Source of the DNA: Fodinibius saliphilus
Lineage (GTDB): Bacteria; Bacteroidota; Rhodothermia; Balneolales; Balneolaceae
Assembly (NCBI RefSeq): GCF_005869845.1
Contig: NZ_VAWF01000001.1
Coordinates: forward strand, 806,001 to 870,000
DNA length: 64,000 nt
Direction: 5' to 3'
Below, piece after piece: positions 55,404 through 63,950 of this stretch. Below the pieces are notes generated by a model that saw nothing but the letters and a program-made list of their open reading frames with translations, made no database searches and had not been told where the DNA came from. Both the position numbers and the translations under genes were made by a program. The first letter of the stretch is position 1; the number at the start of each line of letters is the position of its first letter.

Positions 55404-56598
55404 TATATACTGAACATCCTTTTAATAGCTGATCAAATATTGTTCGGTAACGGTTAAAAATATGCTCCCACCTATGATTCTCAGCTACTAAAAGAGACTT
55501 CTCATTGACGATTTTCCGCCAATAAAATGGATTATTCCATGCTGATAAAACACTGTTTAGCAAACCCTTAGTGCTCTCATCTTTATTTTTTATAATACCA
55601 TACCTATTGGTAACGTCCCCAGCTTTCCAACCTATAGGTAATACCTTACGAGCCAAAGCTTCAAATAAAACCAGCGGCTGTGATTCATTATGACTAGTAA
55701 TGCATAAAGCATCCATCTTATCTATATACTCAACCGTAGATTTATTCCATACCAGTCTTAACTCAGGATACTCCTTGCTTTTTTTGTGAACCGCATCAGC
55801 CAGTTTTGGTTCATTAGCATCGCAGCTAAGCATCATAAACTCTATACCATCGACCCCCATTTTTCTAGCGGCATCTGCTAAGGAAAAAAATTTAAGTGGA
55901 TTCTTCATTTCGGCACACCGCCCTATCCATCCTACCGTTAAATCCCCTTGATATTCCTTTTCTTTCTTTATCCAATTCCCCGGAATGCCATTTGGAATAT
56001 ACTGCACATTAGTTGCTCCCATTCTATGTTGCTCTTCCATATTGCATTCGGACACAGAAACGACCTGGTCAGCAACCTTATAGATACCCTCAGCCATTTT
56101 TTTAAACATCTCTGTATATTCATTTTTGAGCTGCTCTCTATCAGGAATTTTATATCCACATTCCAAAGCTACGGCCCCCATGTCTATCTCCTTCCAATAA
56201 AGAGCATGCTCTGTCAATAACAGAGGTTTTCCTGTATCTACAGCCACTTCCTTACCCAACCACCCTGCGAAACCGGTATTCGCAATATGAACCAGATCAC
56301 ATTTACTTACTATCTGTTTAGTCTTTTCTTCTACACTTTTTTTCCATTGTTGGGATTCATCCAGCCAATTCTTTTTTAAACTTGGGGGTGGAATTCGACA
56401 AAAGGAATGCAGGTGCTCTGGAACCTCATACAAAGCTTCCGAAACCGGGGCATTTAAATATTGGTCCGTGGCAACCTGAAGAATATGAAAGCGCTGGTTA
56501 TGACAGGCCTTCATATATTGGTGAACCCATTCACTTACACCACCCCGATACCAAGGGTAAGTGCCTTCTATCACCAATAGAATATCCGTGCTGCCCAT
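55396..56598 (-). CDS. Second PelF-type glycosyltransferase (GT4 family)
   Basis: 400 residues. Its start, VIEGTYPWYRGGVSEWVHQYM, is the same N-terminal signature as PelF, but the protein is about 120 residues shorter. The GT4 half has IPNGIPGNWIKKEKEY, TVGWIGRCAEMKNPLKFF and an E-x7-E motif ESQPLVLFE. It precedes and overlaps pelF, so the locus carries two tandem PelF-like enzymes. A role in adding a second sugar or priming the chain is plausible. It lies 27 bp after the REC-GAF gene. Confidence 0.88.
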   Translation of the reverse strand: MGSTDILLVIEGTYPWYRGGVSEWVHQYMKACHNQRFHILQVATDQYLNAPVSEALYEVPEHLHSFCRIPPPSLKKNWLDESQQWKKSVEEKTKQIVSKCDLVHIANTGFAGWLGKEVAVDTGKPLLLTEHALYWKEIDMGAVALECGYKIPDREQLKNEYTEMFKKMAEGIYKVADQVVSVSECNMEEQHRMGATNVQYIPNGIPGNWIKKEKEYQGDLTVGWIGRCAEMKNPLKFFSLADAARKMGVDGIEFMMLSCDANEPKLADAVHKKSKEYPELRLVWNKSTVEYIDKMDALCITSHNESQPLVLFEALARKVLPIGWKAGDVTNRYGIIKNKDESTKGLLNSVLSAWNNPFYWRKIVNEKSLLVAENHRWEHIFNRYRTIFDQLLKGCSVYND

Positions 56599-56625
56599 GA
56601 GTAAGACCGTTAAATAATGAACTAA

Positions 56626-57555
56626 CTATGATTTAGTATACATACGCCATAAAACTGAACCAGTCTGAACCAATAACCGCGAAAGCATTTGATACTCTTC
56701 TGTAGTAAAAAGCTTATTTCTTTTAAGTATGAATAGCCCAAACAACTCTGCATTATCAGGCACTTTCATATCGTTCATTAGTAATCTCTTTTCATCCGCT
56801 GCAAAAAGAGGTACCGTTATTTCTGAAGATAGGTCATGTTTTTTTGAAAAACTTTGCATAATGCCTTCCCCTTCCCCAAAAACATTATTAGATAAATATG
56901 GCTGACCTTCTTTTTTTAGCTTTATAAAAGTCCCTTCATTAGGCAAGTCTTCTGAAAAGCTATAACCGTTTGTAGAATACTTATTGGAATCACAAATGAG
57001 TTCCGGCACACCATCGGATATTTCACAAAAAGCAACATAATCAAGATTGAATTCTTCAAAGATATCGTCACACAAATCCTTAATAAGAGTCTGAAAATCG
57101 CTGTTACGCGCATCAGACATTATTTTTTTAATAAGCTTGTTCTTTTTATTTACAAGATCACCCACTTCCGGTACTACTACATTAGTGACTAGCTTCAGTT
57201 GTACAGTCTCAAGTAATTCATCGTGGTTGCTGATAATTTCAGATTTATTGATTACATCAGCAGCACCATAAGTTAAAGCCTTTTCCTTTTTCTCTTCTGT
57301 CGGCAAATTACTCATTACCAACACTGGAATTTGTTTCTTAAGAGAATCTTTTTTCAAAACCTGTACAAAATCAAGACCATTTAGTCCCGGCATATATATA
57401 TCAGCAATAACAAGATTTATTGGCTCTTTAGACAAAATATCGATTCCCTCTTGGGCATCATTGGCATGAACTACCTTATAGTCATCCGATAACACCTTAT
57501 CTATGAAAATATGCATCGGCTTATCATCATCAATTACTAATATTTGATAATCCAT
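56626..57555 (-). CDS. Response regulator receiver domain with C-terminal GAF-like domain
   Basis: 309 residues. Residues 1-120 are a receiver domain with acidic D9-D11, phosphoacceptor D52 (LVIADIYMPGLNG) and the conserved lysine K104 (VINKSE). Residues about 150-305 form a GAF-like domain (FNLDYVAFCEISDG, LSSEITVPLFAADEKRLL, FGLFILKR) with no DNA-binding or enzymatic output domain. It is the first gene of the Pel-like cluster, and a histidine kinase is not visible nearby. It likely acts through protein contact, perhaps with the GAF/HD-GYP protein. It is divergent from the TonB receptor gene. Confidence 0.85.
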   Translation of the reverse strand: MDYQILVIDDDKPMHIFIDKVLSDDYKVVHANDAQEGIDILSKEPINLVIADIYMPGLNGLDFVQVLKKDSLKKQIPVLVMSNLPTEEKKEKALTYGAADVINKSEIISNHDELLETVQLKLVTNVVVPEVGDLVNKKNKLIKKIMSDARNSDFQTLIKDLCDDIFEEFNLDYVAFCEISDGVPELICDSNKYSTNGYSFSEDLPNEGTFIKLKKEGQPYLSNNVFGEGEGIMQSFSKKHDLSSEITVPLFAADEKRLLMNDMKVPDNAELFGLFILKRNKLFTTEEYQMLSRLLVQTGSVLWRMYTKS

Positions 57556-57693
57556 TTTAATAATCTTTAAAACCCTTTATAATTTTGCGTAAACAGCTAG
57601 ACTATTCCATATTTAACTTCTTCTGGTTCTATATTTTTTTACATTCTACATCTATTAATACAGGAACCACCAGAAAATCGATCCAACCTTATA

Positions 57694-59769
57694 ATGCTTA
57701 TCGGTCAAATGTCTGTTTTACTAAGTATAGAAAATTTTAATAAACTTTTTACCAAAGCTTTAATTCTATTTTATGCTTTGTTCTTTATTCATGGTAATGC
57801 CCTTAGCCAATCAAACAAGGATAGCTTAAAGGTAGAATTAGATCCAATTACAATTACCGCAATTCAATCTACTGTTAGTACTGAAACGGCTCCTATCTCC
57901 TTTACTACAGCCAGAATCAATGAACAAGAGCTCAATCAATCCGCTCCCCTTTCACTAAGTAGTGTGGGCGCGCAGTTACCCGGGCTGTGGGTAAGTGACC
58001 GCAATAATTATGCACTAGGTGAAAAGCTGACTATTCGAGGTATTGGCTGGCGTGCAGCTTTTGGGGTACGCGGTATACAAGTTGTCCTCAACGGCATTCC
58101 CCTTACAGTAGCAGACGGACAAACAATGATAAATATTATAGATCCTGCCTTTATTAGACGTGCTGAACTCGTTCGGGGTCCTGCCGCTACCTACTGGGGC
58201 AATAGCAGTGGTGGTGTGCTTTACCTTTCTACAAAACCTTCTCATAATAAAGATAATACCCTGAGAATGCGTACCATGGCCGGATCTTATGGCATGCGAA
58301 AGGGTGAAATAGAATACTCAACATCAAACCCTGATCATGATATGTCGCTTTATTCTAGTTATCTCGCATCAGATGGGTTTCGAGATTACAGCGGAGTAAA
58401 GATGTTTCGTTCGGGCATAACCGGAAGAACCAATCTCACTTCAAAAAGTCAGCTCCAGTACCAAGCGGGAGTTATTTATATGCCGGAAGCACAACATCCC
58501 AGCAGCTTAACAAAACAACAGGCCGAAGAAAATCCCACAATGGCTCGATCAATATTCGCTGATTCTGCTAAAGCTGGAAAAACGATAAGTCAGGGGCAAG
58601 CTGGCCTGTCATATACTCTGGATACTACAGCTGGTATATTCAATCTCACTGGATATGGAATCTATAGAGACTTAAGCAATCCACTCCCCTTTGGTATTAT
58701 TACAGTCAATCGCTGGGCTGGTGGTCTTAGGGCTACCTTTGATAAAGATTGGAATAATGCCAATCTCCAGTTTGGTATCGAAACAAAATTTCAGAATGAT
58801 GACCGCACTGAATTTGAAAACACAGGGAATGCCCAGCGAGGGGCCATTACGGTAGACCAGATTGAAAGAGTATGGAATCAAGCCGCCTTTTTAAATGGAA
58901 CCTACACCATTGGTAATATAAATTTTATGGGAGGTATTCGTTTCGATCGCCTGACTTTCGAAGCAGATACAAAAACTAATCAACAAGCAAGTAATAGAAC
59001 ATTTCAATCTTTTAGCCCCAGTTTAGGCATTAGTTTCACCCCGTCACCTCATACTTTTTATACAAATGTAAGTACTTCTTTCGAAGCCCCAACAACTACT
59101 GAATTAGTAAATCGTCCTGGTGGCGGTAATGGGTTTAACCCATCCCTAAAACCAGAACAAACAGTAGGAGTAGAAGTCGGTGTTCGAAAAACTACACCGA
59201 ACAACCCATTATCGTATGATATCGCAGCATATAAGCTGTGGATTTCAGATATGCTTCTACCTTATAAGTTAGACCCGAACGGGCCTACCTTTTATCGCAA
59301 TCAGGGCCAAACATCCCATGCAGGTATTGAAGGGCGTATTTTGATACAGTTTAACACTAACTTAAAATTGAGTTCAACAGCAAACTTGACCAGGGCTATT
59401 TTTAAACAAACTGTAAACCAATCGGTTACCGGAAATGAAGTGCCCGGCATTCCCACGTTCAGACTTAACAACCAACTCAGCTGGAAGTTTGGAACATTCT
59501 CCGGCGAACTGGCATATAACTATAACAGTGGCTATACCGCTAATAATCTTAATACCGCCTATAACGATCGTTACGGGGTGTTCGATATTAAGTTCAGTTA
59601 CCTCTGGTCGATAACAGGCAATAAAGCAAAGGTCCAGCCATTTATAAATATTGAGAACGTATTAGACACACGTTACAATGGTTCTATTGTAGTTAATGCC
59701 TTTGGGGGGCGATATTATGAACCAGCTCCCGGTCGTAGTTGGCGTTTTGGGGTATCCGTATCGTTGTAG
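57694..59769 (+). CDS. TonB-dependent outer-membrane receptor
   Basis: 691 residues. Signal peptide about 1-38 (ending ALSQS), a TonB-box-like segment (DPITITA) near the mature N-terminus, a plug domain (about 60-180: LGEKLTIRGIGWRAAFGVRGIQVVLNGIPL, AELVRGPAATYWGNSSGGVLYLSTK) and a 22-strand-type barrel ending RSWRFGVSVSL. It imports a substrate, most likely an iron complex or similar, powered by TonB. No carboxypeptidase-like N-terminal extension and no SusD partner, so it is not a glycan-uptake SusC. It is divergent from the Pel-like operon. In-frame ATG at 57709 is an alternative start. Confidence 0.94.
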   Translation: MLIGQMSVLLSIENFNKLFTKALILFYALFFIHGNALSQSNKDSLKVELDPITITAIQSTVSTETAPISFTTARINEQELNQSAPLSLSSVGAQLPGLWVSDRNNYALGEKLTIRGIGWRAAFGVRGIQVVLNGIPLTVADGQTMINIIDPAFIRRAELVRGPAATYWGNSSGGVLYLSTKPSHNKDNTLRMRTMAGSYGMRKGEIEYSTSNPDHDMSLYSSYLASDGFRDYSGVKMFRSGITGRTNLTSKSQLQYQAGVIYMPEAQHPSSLTKQQAEENPTMARSIFADSAKAGKTISQGQAGLSYTLDTTAGIFNLTGYGIYRDLSNPLPFGIITVNRWAGGLRATFDKDWNNANLQFGIETKFQNDDRTEFENTGNAQRGAITVDQIERVWNQAAFLNGTYTIGNINFMGGIRFDRLTFEADTKTNQQASNRTFQSFSPSLGISFTPSPHTFYTNVSTSFEAPTTTELVNRPGGGNGFNPSLKPEQTVGVEVGVRKTTPNNPLSYDIAAYKLWISDMLLPYKLDPNGPTFYRNQGQTSHAGIEGRILIQFNTNLKLSSTANLTRAIFKQTVNQSVTGNEVPGIPTFRLNNQLSWKFGTFSGELAYNYNSGYTANNLNTAYNDRYGVFDIKFSYLWSITGNKAKVQPFINIENVLDTRYNGSIVVNAFGGRYYEPAPGRSWRFGVSVSL

Positions 59770-59863
59770 AATCCCCATTCAAGAAATTTTTCAATAATAT
59801 TGTAACAATTAGCGGTCTCGTTCTCTTGTTAAAAAAGGGATAATAAAAAAACAGACGGCTATT

Positions 59864-60451
59864 ATGATAAAGCATTTACTAATAATTGTACTAATCGGAG
59901 GAGGTATATATTATTATTGGACCACCCGTCCCGTTACACATGGTCCTGGCATTGTTGCCCCCAATACACCTGTGCAGGAAACCACTTTTAATAGTAAAAA
60001 AATTAGCTATAAGGATTTTATACTCACCCCAAGAGCTAATTTTAAACTTGAAGCAAGAGTGCTGTCAACTAAAGGCTACTATTTCGACAAATACTCAGAG
60101 CTAACACCTTTCGATGTTGTTTTTGGCTGGGGGCCAATGTCTAACGAAACGAACCTTGAATCTTTGATGGTTCGACAGTCCGATCGTAGTTTTTACTGGG
60201 AAATGGCCCGCCCTCCACTTGAGCAACAAAAAATGTGGCAACACGCTGCCAATATGCATCTTATTGGCTCTACACAAAAAATACGTGATAAAATTTCTTC
60301 ATTACGTCAAGGACAGGTCGTAAAAATGAAAGGGGTTCTTGTAAATGTGAACTCACCAGACGGCTGGAAACTTAAAACCTCCCTTACTCGGAAAGATATA
60401 GGTGAAAATTCCAGTGAAGTTGTTTGGATAAAGAGTCTTACAATCCTTTAA
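59864..60451 (+). CDS. Conserved protein of unknown function with an N-terminal membrane helix
   Basis: 195 residues. One hydrophobic helix (4-20) then a periplasmic domain with FILTPRANFKLEARVLSTKGYY, VVFGWGPMSNETNLESL, the conserved motif AANMHLIGS near residue 130, and GQVVKMKGVLVNVNSPDGWKLKTSLTRKDIG. I recognise this as a recurrent conserved protein in many bacteria, lacking an assigned function. It lies 94 bp after the TonB receptor gene and 38 bp before a small membrane protein gene. Confidence 0.75.
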   Translation: MIKHLLIIVLIGGGIYYYWTTRPVTHGPGIVAPNTPVQETTFNSKKISYKDFILTPRANFKLEARVLSTKGYYFDKYSELTPFDVVFGWGPMSNETNLESLMVRQSDRSFYWEMARPPLEQQKMWQHAANMHLIGSTQKIRDKISSLRQGQVVKMKGVLVNVNSPDGWKLKTSLTRKDIGENSSEVVWIKSLTIL

Positions 60452-60489
60452 TTGGAGAGCACTAGTTTAATCTATCCAAATTAATTTTT

Positions 60490-60816
60490 ATGAGCTGGCT
60501 CAAAGACGTAATCGTTGATATAATTGTAACTGCTACAATTATTACTACCGTTTTGGTAGAACACTCTTTTCTCTTTTGGCTACTTTGGGGATACACAGGT
60601 CTTTTGCTTTTTGTTAAATTGTTTGTTCTTATTGGTGATGATTTCCTTAATATGATGAACAAAGCAAAAACAGAAGCCCCCAAATGGTTCAGTCACTTAT
60701 TATATGCTATTAATACTGGAACCCTAACGTATTTCCAACATTGGTACCTGGCCGGTGGATGGTTGCTAATATGGGGATTATCATTTCTTACTCAACGTAA
60801 AATTGACAATAGCTGA
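60490..60816 (+). CDS. Small membrane protein of unknown function
   Basis: 108 residues with three hydrophobic segments (about 8-24, 26-48, 80-100) and an amphipathic region between (DDFLNMMNKAKTEAPKWFSHLL). No known family recognised. It follows the preceding unknown gene by 38 bp on the same strand, so the two may be co-transcribed. Confidence 0.6.
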   Translation: MSWLKDVIVDIIVTATIITTVLVEHSFLFWLLWGYTGLLLFVKLFVLIGDDFLNMMNKAKTEAPKWFSHLLYAINTGTLTYFQHWYLAGGWLLIWGLSFLTQRKIDNS

Positions 60817-60976
60817 TTATATTAATCAGCATCCACCTACCAGTTACTTTAATATTAGACCTAACGATTTTCAAATAAAATGCCTTATTTAATGGCGGCA
60901 CCCCTGATGGGCTTGCAGAAAGTAAATCGTTATACTATCGATGAGTGTATAATAAACTTCAATAAATATTAAAACT

Positions 60977-62254
60977 ATGAAAACAGTAGAGCATCTTCTT
61001 TTATTAATAACTGTTATTGCGTTTACTGCCTGTAGCAGCCAAACCAGCTCTAATATTGATTTTGCAGATGATAATGGAGGCATCAACCTACCAGACGGCT
61101 TTAAAGCAACTGTAGTAACTGATAGTATTGGTCAGGCAAGACATATAACAGTAGATGAGAATGGAAATATATATGTCGCACTTAGAGAACCCCATAATGG
61201 CAACGGCATTGTTGCTCTGGCTGATGAGAATAATGATGGTATTGCTGATATAACAAAGTACTTTGGAGATTATAGTGGCACTGGTATACATATTTATGAT
61301 GGCTATCTCTATTTTGGATCTAAAACTGAAATCGTTCGTTATAAGCTCCAAGAAAATGAACTTGTTCCCAGCAATAATGCCGAAATAGTCGTTGATGGCT
61401 TCCCCGAACAGCGTCAACATGCTGCTAAATCTATTGCCTTTGATCAAAATGGCAACCTTTATGTTAATATAGGCGGTCCATCAAATGCTTGCCAAGAAGA
61501 GATGCGTACTCCGGGATCACCTGGCATGGCCCCCTGCCCCCAACTGGAAAGCCATGGCGGCATCTGGCAATTCGATGCTAACACTACCGGCCAATCTCTT
61601 CAAGAGGATGGTACACGTTATGCAACCGGTATTCGAAATGCCGTTGCATTAGATTGGAATAAACAGACTGATCATTTATATGTTGTTCAACATGGTAGAG
61701 ACCAATTACATACGTTATGGCCGGATTATTACACCGTAGAACAGAATGCTATTCTGCCTGCGGAAGAGTTTTTTGAAGTTCAAGAAGGCGATAATTTTGG
61801 CTGGCCGTATACCTACTACGATCACCAACGAGGCGAAAAGATGCTTGCCCCGGAATATGGCGGTGATGGTGAGACAGTAGCTGAAAAAGGAAAGTATGAA
61901 GATCCCATTTTAGCCTTTCCAGGCCACTGGGCACCTAACGACCTGCTGTTCTACAAAAAATCACAGTTTCCTCAAAAATACCTCAATGGTGCTTTTATTG
62001 CCTTCCACGGAAGCTGGAACAGGGCGCCTGAACCTCAACAAGGATATAAAATAGTATTCGCTCCTTTTGAAAATGATAAGCCAACCGGTAATTACTGGGA
62101 TTTTGCTGATGGCTTTGCAGGGAAAGACAGCCTCGAATCTCCCGCCAATGCCCAGTATCGTCCTATGGGCTTAGCCATTCATAATGACGGTTCCTTATTA
62201 ATAACAGACTCTCGTAACGGGAAAATATGGCGAATCTTTTATACCGGTGATTAA
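60977..62254 (+). CDS. PQQ-dependent sugar dehydrogenase/sorbosone dehydrogenase-like lipoprotein
   Basis: 425 residues. A lipobox at C19 (FTAC) anchors a six-bladed beta-propeller domain related to soluble glucose/L-sorbosone dehydrogenases: INLPDGFKATVV, ITVDENGNIYVAL, DENNDGIAD, HAAKSIAFDQNGNLYVNIG, the middle ATGIRNAVALDWN, FGWPYTYYDH, GAFIAFHGSWNR. In this family PQQ and calcium sit in the propeller centre; I cannot confirm that every PQQ ligand is present. No PQQ biosynthesis genes are in the window, so the activity may differ or depend on external PQQ. Transcribed alone. Confidence 0.85.
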   Translation: MKTVEHLLLLITVIAFTACSSQTSSNIDFADDNGGINLPDGFKATVVTDSIGQARHITVDENGNIYVALREPHNGNGIVALADENNDGIADITKYFGDYSGTGIHIYDGYLYFGSKTEIVRYKLQENELVPSNNAEIVVDGFPEQRQHAAKSIAFDQNGNLYVNIGGPSNACQEEMRTPGSPGMAPCPQLESHGGIWQFDANTTGQSLQEDGTRYATGIRNAVALDWNKQTDHLYVVQHGRDQLHTLWPDYYTVEQNAILPAEEFFEVQEGDNFGWPYTYYDHQRGEKMLAPEYGGDGETVAEKGKYEDPILAFPGHWAPNDLLFYKKSQFPQKYLNGAFIAFHGSWNRAPEPQQGYKIVFAPFENDKPTGNYWDFADGFAGKDSLESPANAQYRPMGLAIHNDGSLLITDSRNGKIWRIFYTGD

Positions 62255-62324
62255 TCAATCTATTAGTTATCTACTCTAAAATATATTTAAAACCATAACC
62301 AATAGTTTCAGTATCAAATAACCT

Positions 62325-63236
62325 ATGGCTTCATCATCCAAGAAAGTAATTTATGCGGCATTAATCGGAAACGGTTTAATCTCAATTACTAAATTTTTTG
62401 CCGCCTTTTTTACCGGCAGTGCAGCAATGATGTCGGAAGGGATTCACTCCCTTGTTGATACCGGAAACCAAATATTGCTCCTTTTAGGTCTTAAGAAATC
62501 TAAAAAGCCTGCTGATAAAGATTTCCCTTTTGGTCATGGTAAAGAGATCTACTTTTGGAGCTTTGTAGTTGCAATTATGATTTTTGCAGTTGGGGCCGGT
62601 ATCTCAATCTATGAGGGAATTCACAGCCTTATCGATCCCCATCCCGTAAAAAATCCGTTAGTTAATTACGTGGTCTTAGGATTGGCAATGATCTTTGAAG
62701 GTTTTGCTTGGTATTTTGCATGGAAAGAGTTTAATGCTGCTCGTGGTGATCGTGGGTATTATGAAGCCGTTCGTAAAGAAAAAAACCCCACTACCTTTGT
62801 GGTGCTTTTTGAAGATACAGCTGCGATGCTCGGGCTGGTAGTAGCCTTTGTTGGTATTGCACTGGGCCAACTTACCGGACTTCACATATTTGATGGTATT
62901 GCATCTATCATCATCGGACTTATACTTGGTGTAACCGCTGCCTGGTTAGCTTATGAAACGAAGGGCTTATTGATAGGTGAAAGTGCTGACACTGAAATAG
63001 TTGCAGGTATTCGCAAAATTGCATCACAGCACGAAGCAATACTTAATGTTAATGAAGCCCTGACAATGCACATGGGACCTAATTTCATACTTGCAAATAT
63101 TAGTGTGGACTTCAAGGATTCTTTAGCTGTATCCGGGTTAGAAAATGATATTGCTCAAATCACTAAGGAGATCAAAAAAGAATTTCCATTAGTTAAACGC
63201 GTTTTTGTAGAAGCTGAGGACCATACACAACGTTAA
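62325..63236 (+). CDS. Cation diffusion facilitator (CDF) family metal transporter
   Basis: 303 residues. Six membrane helices (about 8-205) with the CDF metal-site pattern in TM2 (SEGIHSLVDTGNQ) and in TM5 (FEDTAAMLGLVVAFVGI), FPFGHGKEIYFWSF as the cytoplasmic loop start, then a C-terminal cytoplasmic domain (MHMGPNFILANISVDF). CDFs exchange zinc, iron or manganese for protons at the inner membrane to relieve metal excess. Ion specificity is not readable from sequence alone. It is 30 bp before the PagL-like gene. Confidence 0.93.
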   Translation: MASSSKKVIYAALIGNGLISITKFFAAFFTGSAAMMSEGIHSLVDTGNQILLLLGLKKSKKPADKDFPFGHGKEIYFWSFVVAIMIFAVGAGISIYEGIHSLIDPHPVKNPLVNYVVLGLAMIFEGFAWYFAWKEFNAARGDRGYYEAVRKEKNPTTFVVLFEDTAAMLGLVVAFVGIALGQLTGLHIFDGIASIIIGLILGVTAAWLAYETKGLLIGESADTEIVAGIRKIASQHEAILNVNEALTMHMGPNFILANISVDFKDSLAVSGLENDIAQITKEIKKEFPLVKRVFVEAEDHTQR

Positions 63237-63265
63237 TATCGATCTGCTTTTAGTTATTACTATAT

Positions 63266-63943
63266 ATGCATTACCGATTCATTATACTCATACTGCTAAT
63301 ATCTCTCATTAGCGGTATACAATTAGTCTTGGCACAAACTGAAGTTCCATCTACTGCTAACAATAAAGAGACCTCGCAAACCAAATTCATAGATCATTTT
63401 GAGTGGATTCGAGGTAATAATAGTAATATTCATGAATTTCATGTAGTCGGTGGCTATTCCTTTCACTCTAGCCGGGGATTTTGGGGGAAAATACCAAAGG
63501 GTAACCTAGGTGTTTTAGGCTTGCGATATAATCGAAAAATTTTAGAATTAAATAATATACATACTATAGAGTATGTTTCTGAACTTAATATTTCTGTCCA
63601 TTATTCATTATCCCCCACTAAGTTTGAATATGGCTCTGGAGAGTTCTCTGGTTTTGGTGGTACCCCTTTAGGATTCCAAATAAATCTTGGCAAACGAAAT
63701 GTTATTCAGCCCTTTTTCAAAACTTCTACTGGCTTTATGTATTTCAAACGACCGTTTCCAGATGAGCGAGGAAGAAAATTTAACTTTACTCTGGAACTTG
63801 GAGGAGGGGTTGAGTATATGATATCCCAGAACTTTTCTTTCACTTTAGGTTATAAGTACCACCATATGTCAAATTTCTTTTTGGGAACTATTAATCCCGG
63901 CATCGACTCCAATATTTTTTACACTGGCATTACTATTTTTTGA
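63266..63943 (+). CDS. PagL-like acyloxyacyl hydrolase (lipid A 3-O-deacylase family)
   Basis: 225 residues. Signal peptide 1-23 (ending LAQ) then a small beta-barrel. The catalytic motif H200-x-S202-N203 in YKYHHMSNF corresponds to the histidine-serine pair of PagL; N210-PGI-D214 follows, with D214 at the spacing where PagL has its catalytic glutamate. These outer-membrane enzymes remove a 3-O-linked acyl chain from lipid A. It ends 7 bp before a probable gene on the opposite strand. Confidence 0.8.
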   Translation: MHYRFIILILLISLISGIQLVLAQTEVPSTANNKETSQTKFIDHFEWIRGNNSNIHEFHVVGGYSFHSSRGFWGKIPKGNLGVLGLRYNRKILELNNIHTIEYVSELNISVHYSLSPTKFEYGSGEFSGFGGTPLGFQINLGKRNVIQPFFKTSTGFMYFKRPFPDERGRKFNFTLELGGGVEYMISQNFSFTLGYKYHHMSNFFLGTINPGIDSNIFYTGITIF

Positions 63944-63950
63944 TTACTCT

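Larger units (their letters stand above)
43813..57555 (-). other. Pel-like exopolysaccharide gene cluster
   Basis: Eight same-strand genes, mostly overlapping or a few bp apart, in transcription order: REC-GAF protein, PelF-type glycosyltransferase, PelF, PelG, GAF/HD-GYP protein, polygalactosaminidase-like lipoprotein, polytopic membrane protein, deacetylase/TPR/barrel fusion. PelF, PelG, the PelA-type hydrolase and deacetylase and a PelB-like exporter are all accounted for. PelC and PelE were not recognised, and PelD is replaced in position by the HD-GYP protein. Confidence 0.75.

Noticed and set aside
60872-60973. Short open frame (starting ATGCCTTATTT) before the PQQ-dehydrogenase-like gene
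   Set aside because: About 30 codons only, no ribosome-binding signal or homology; probably leader or promoter sequence.
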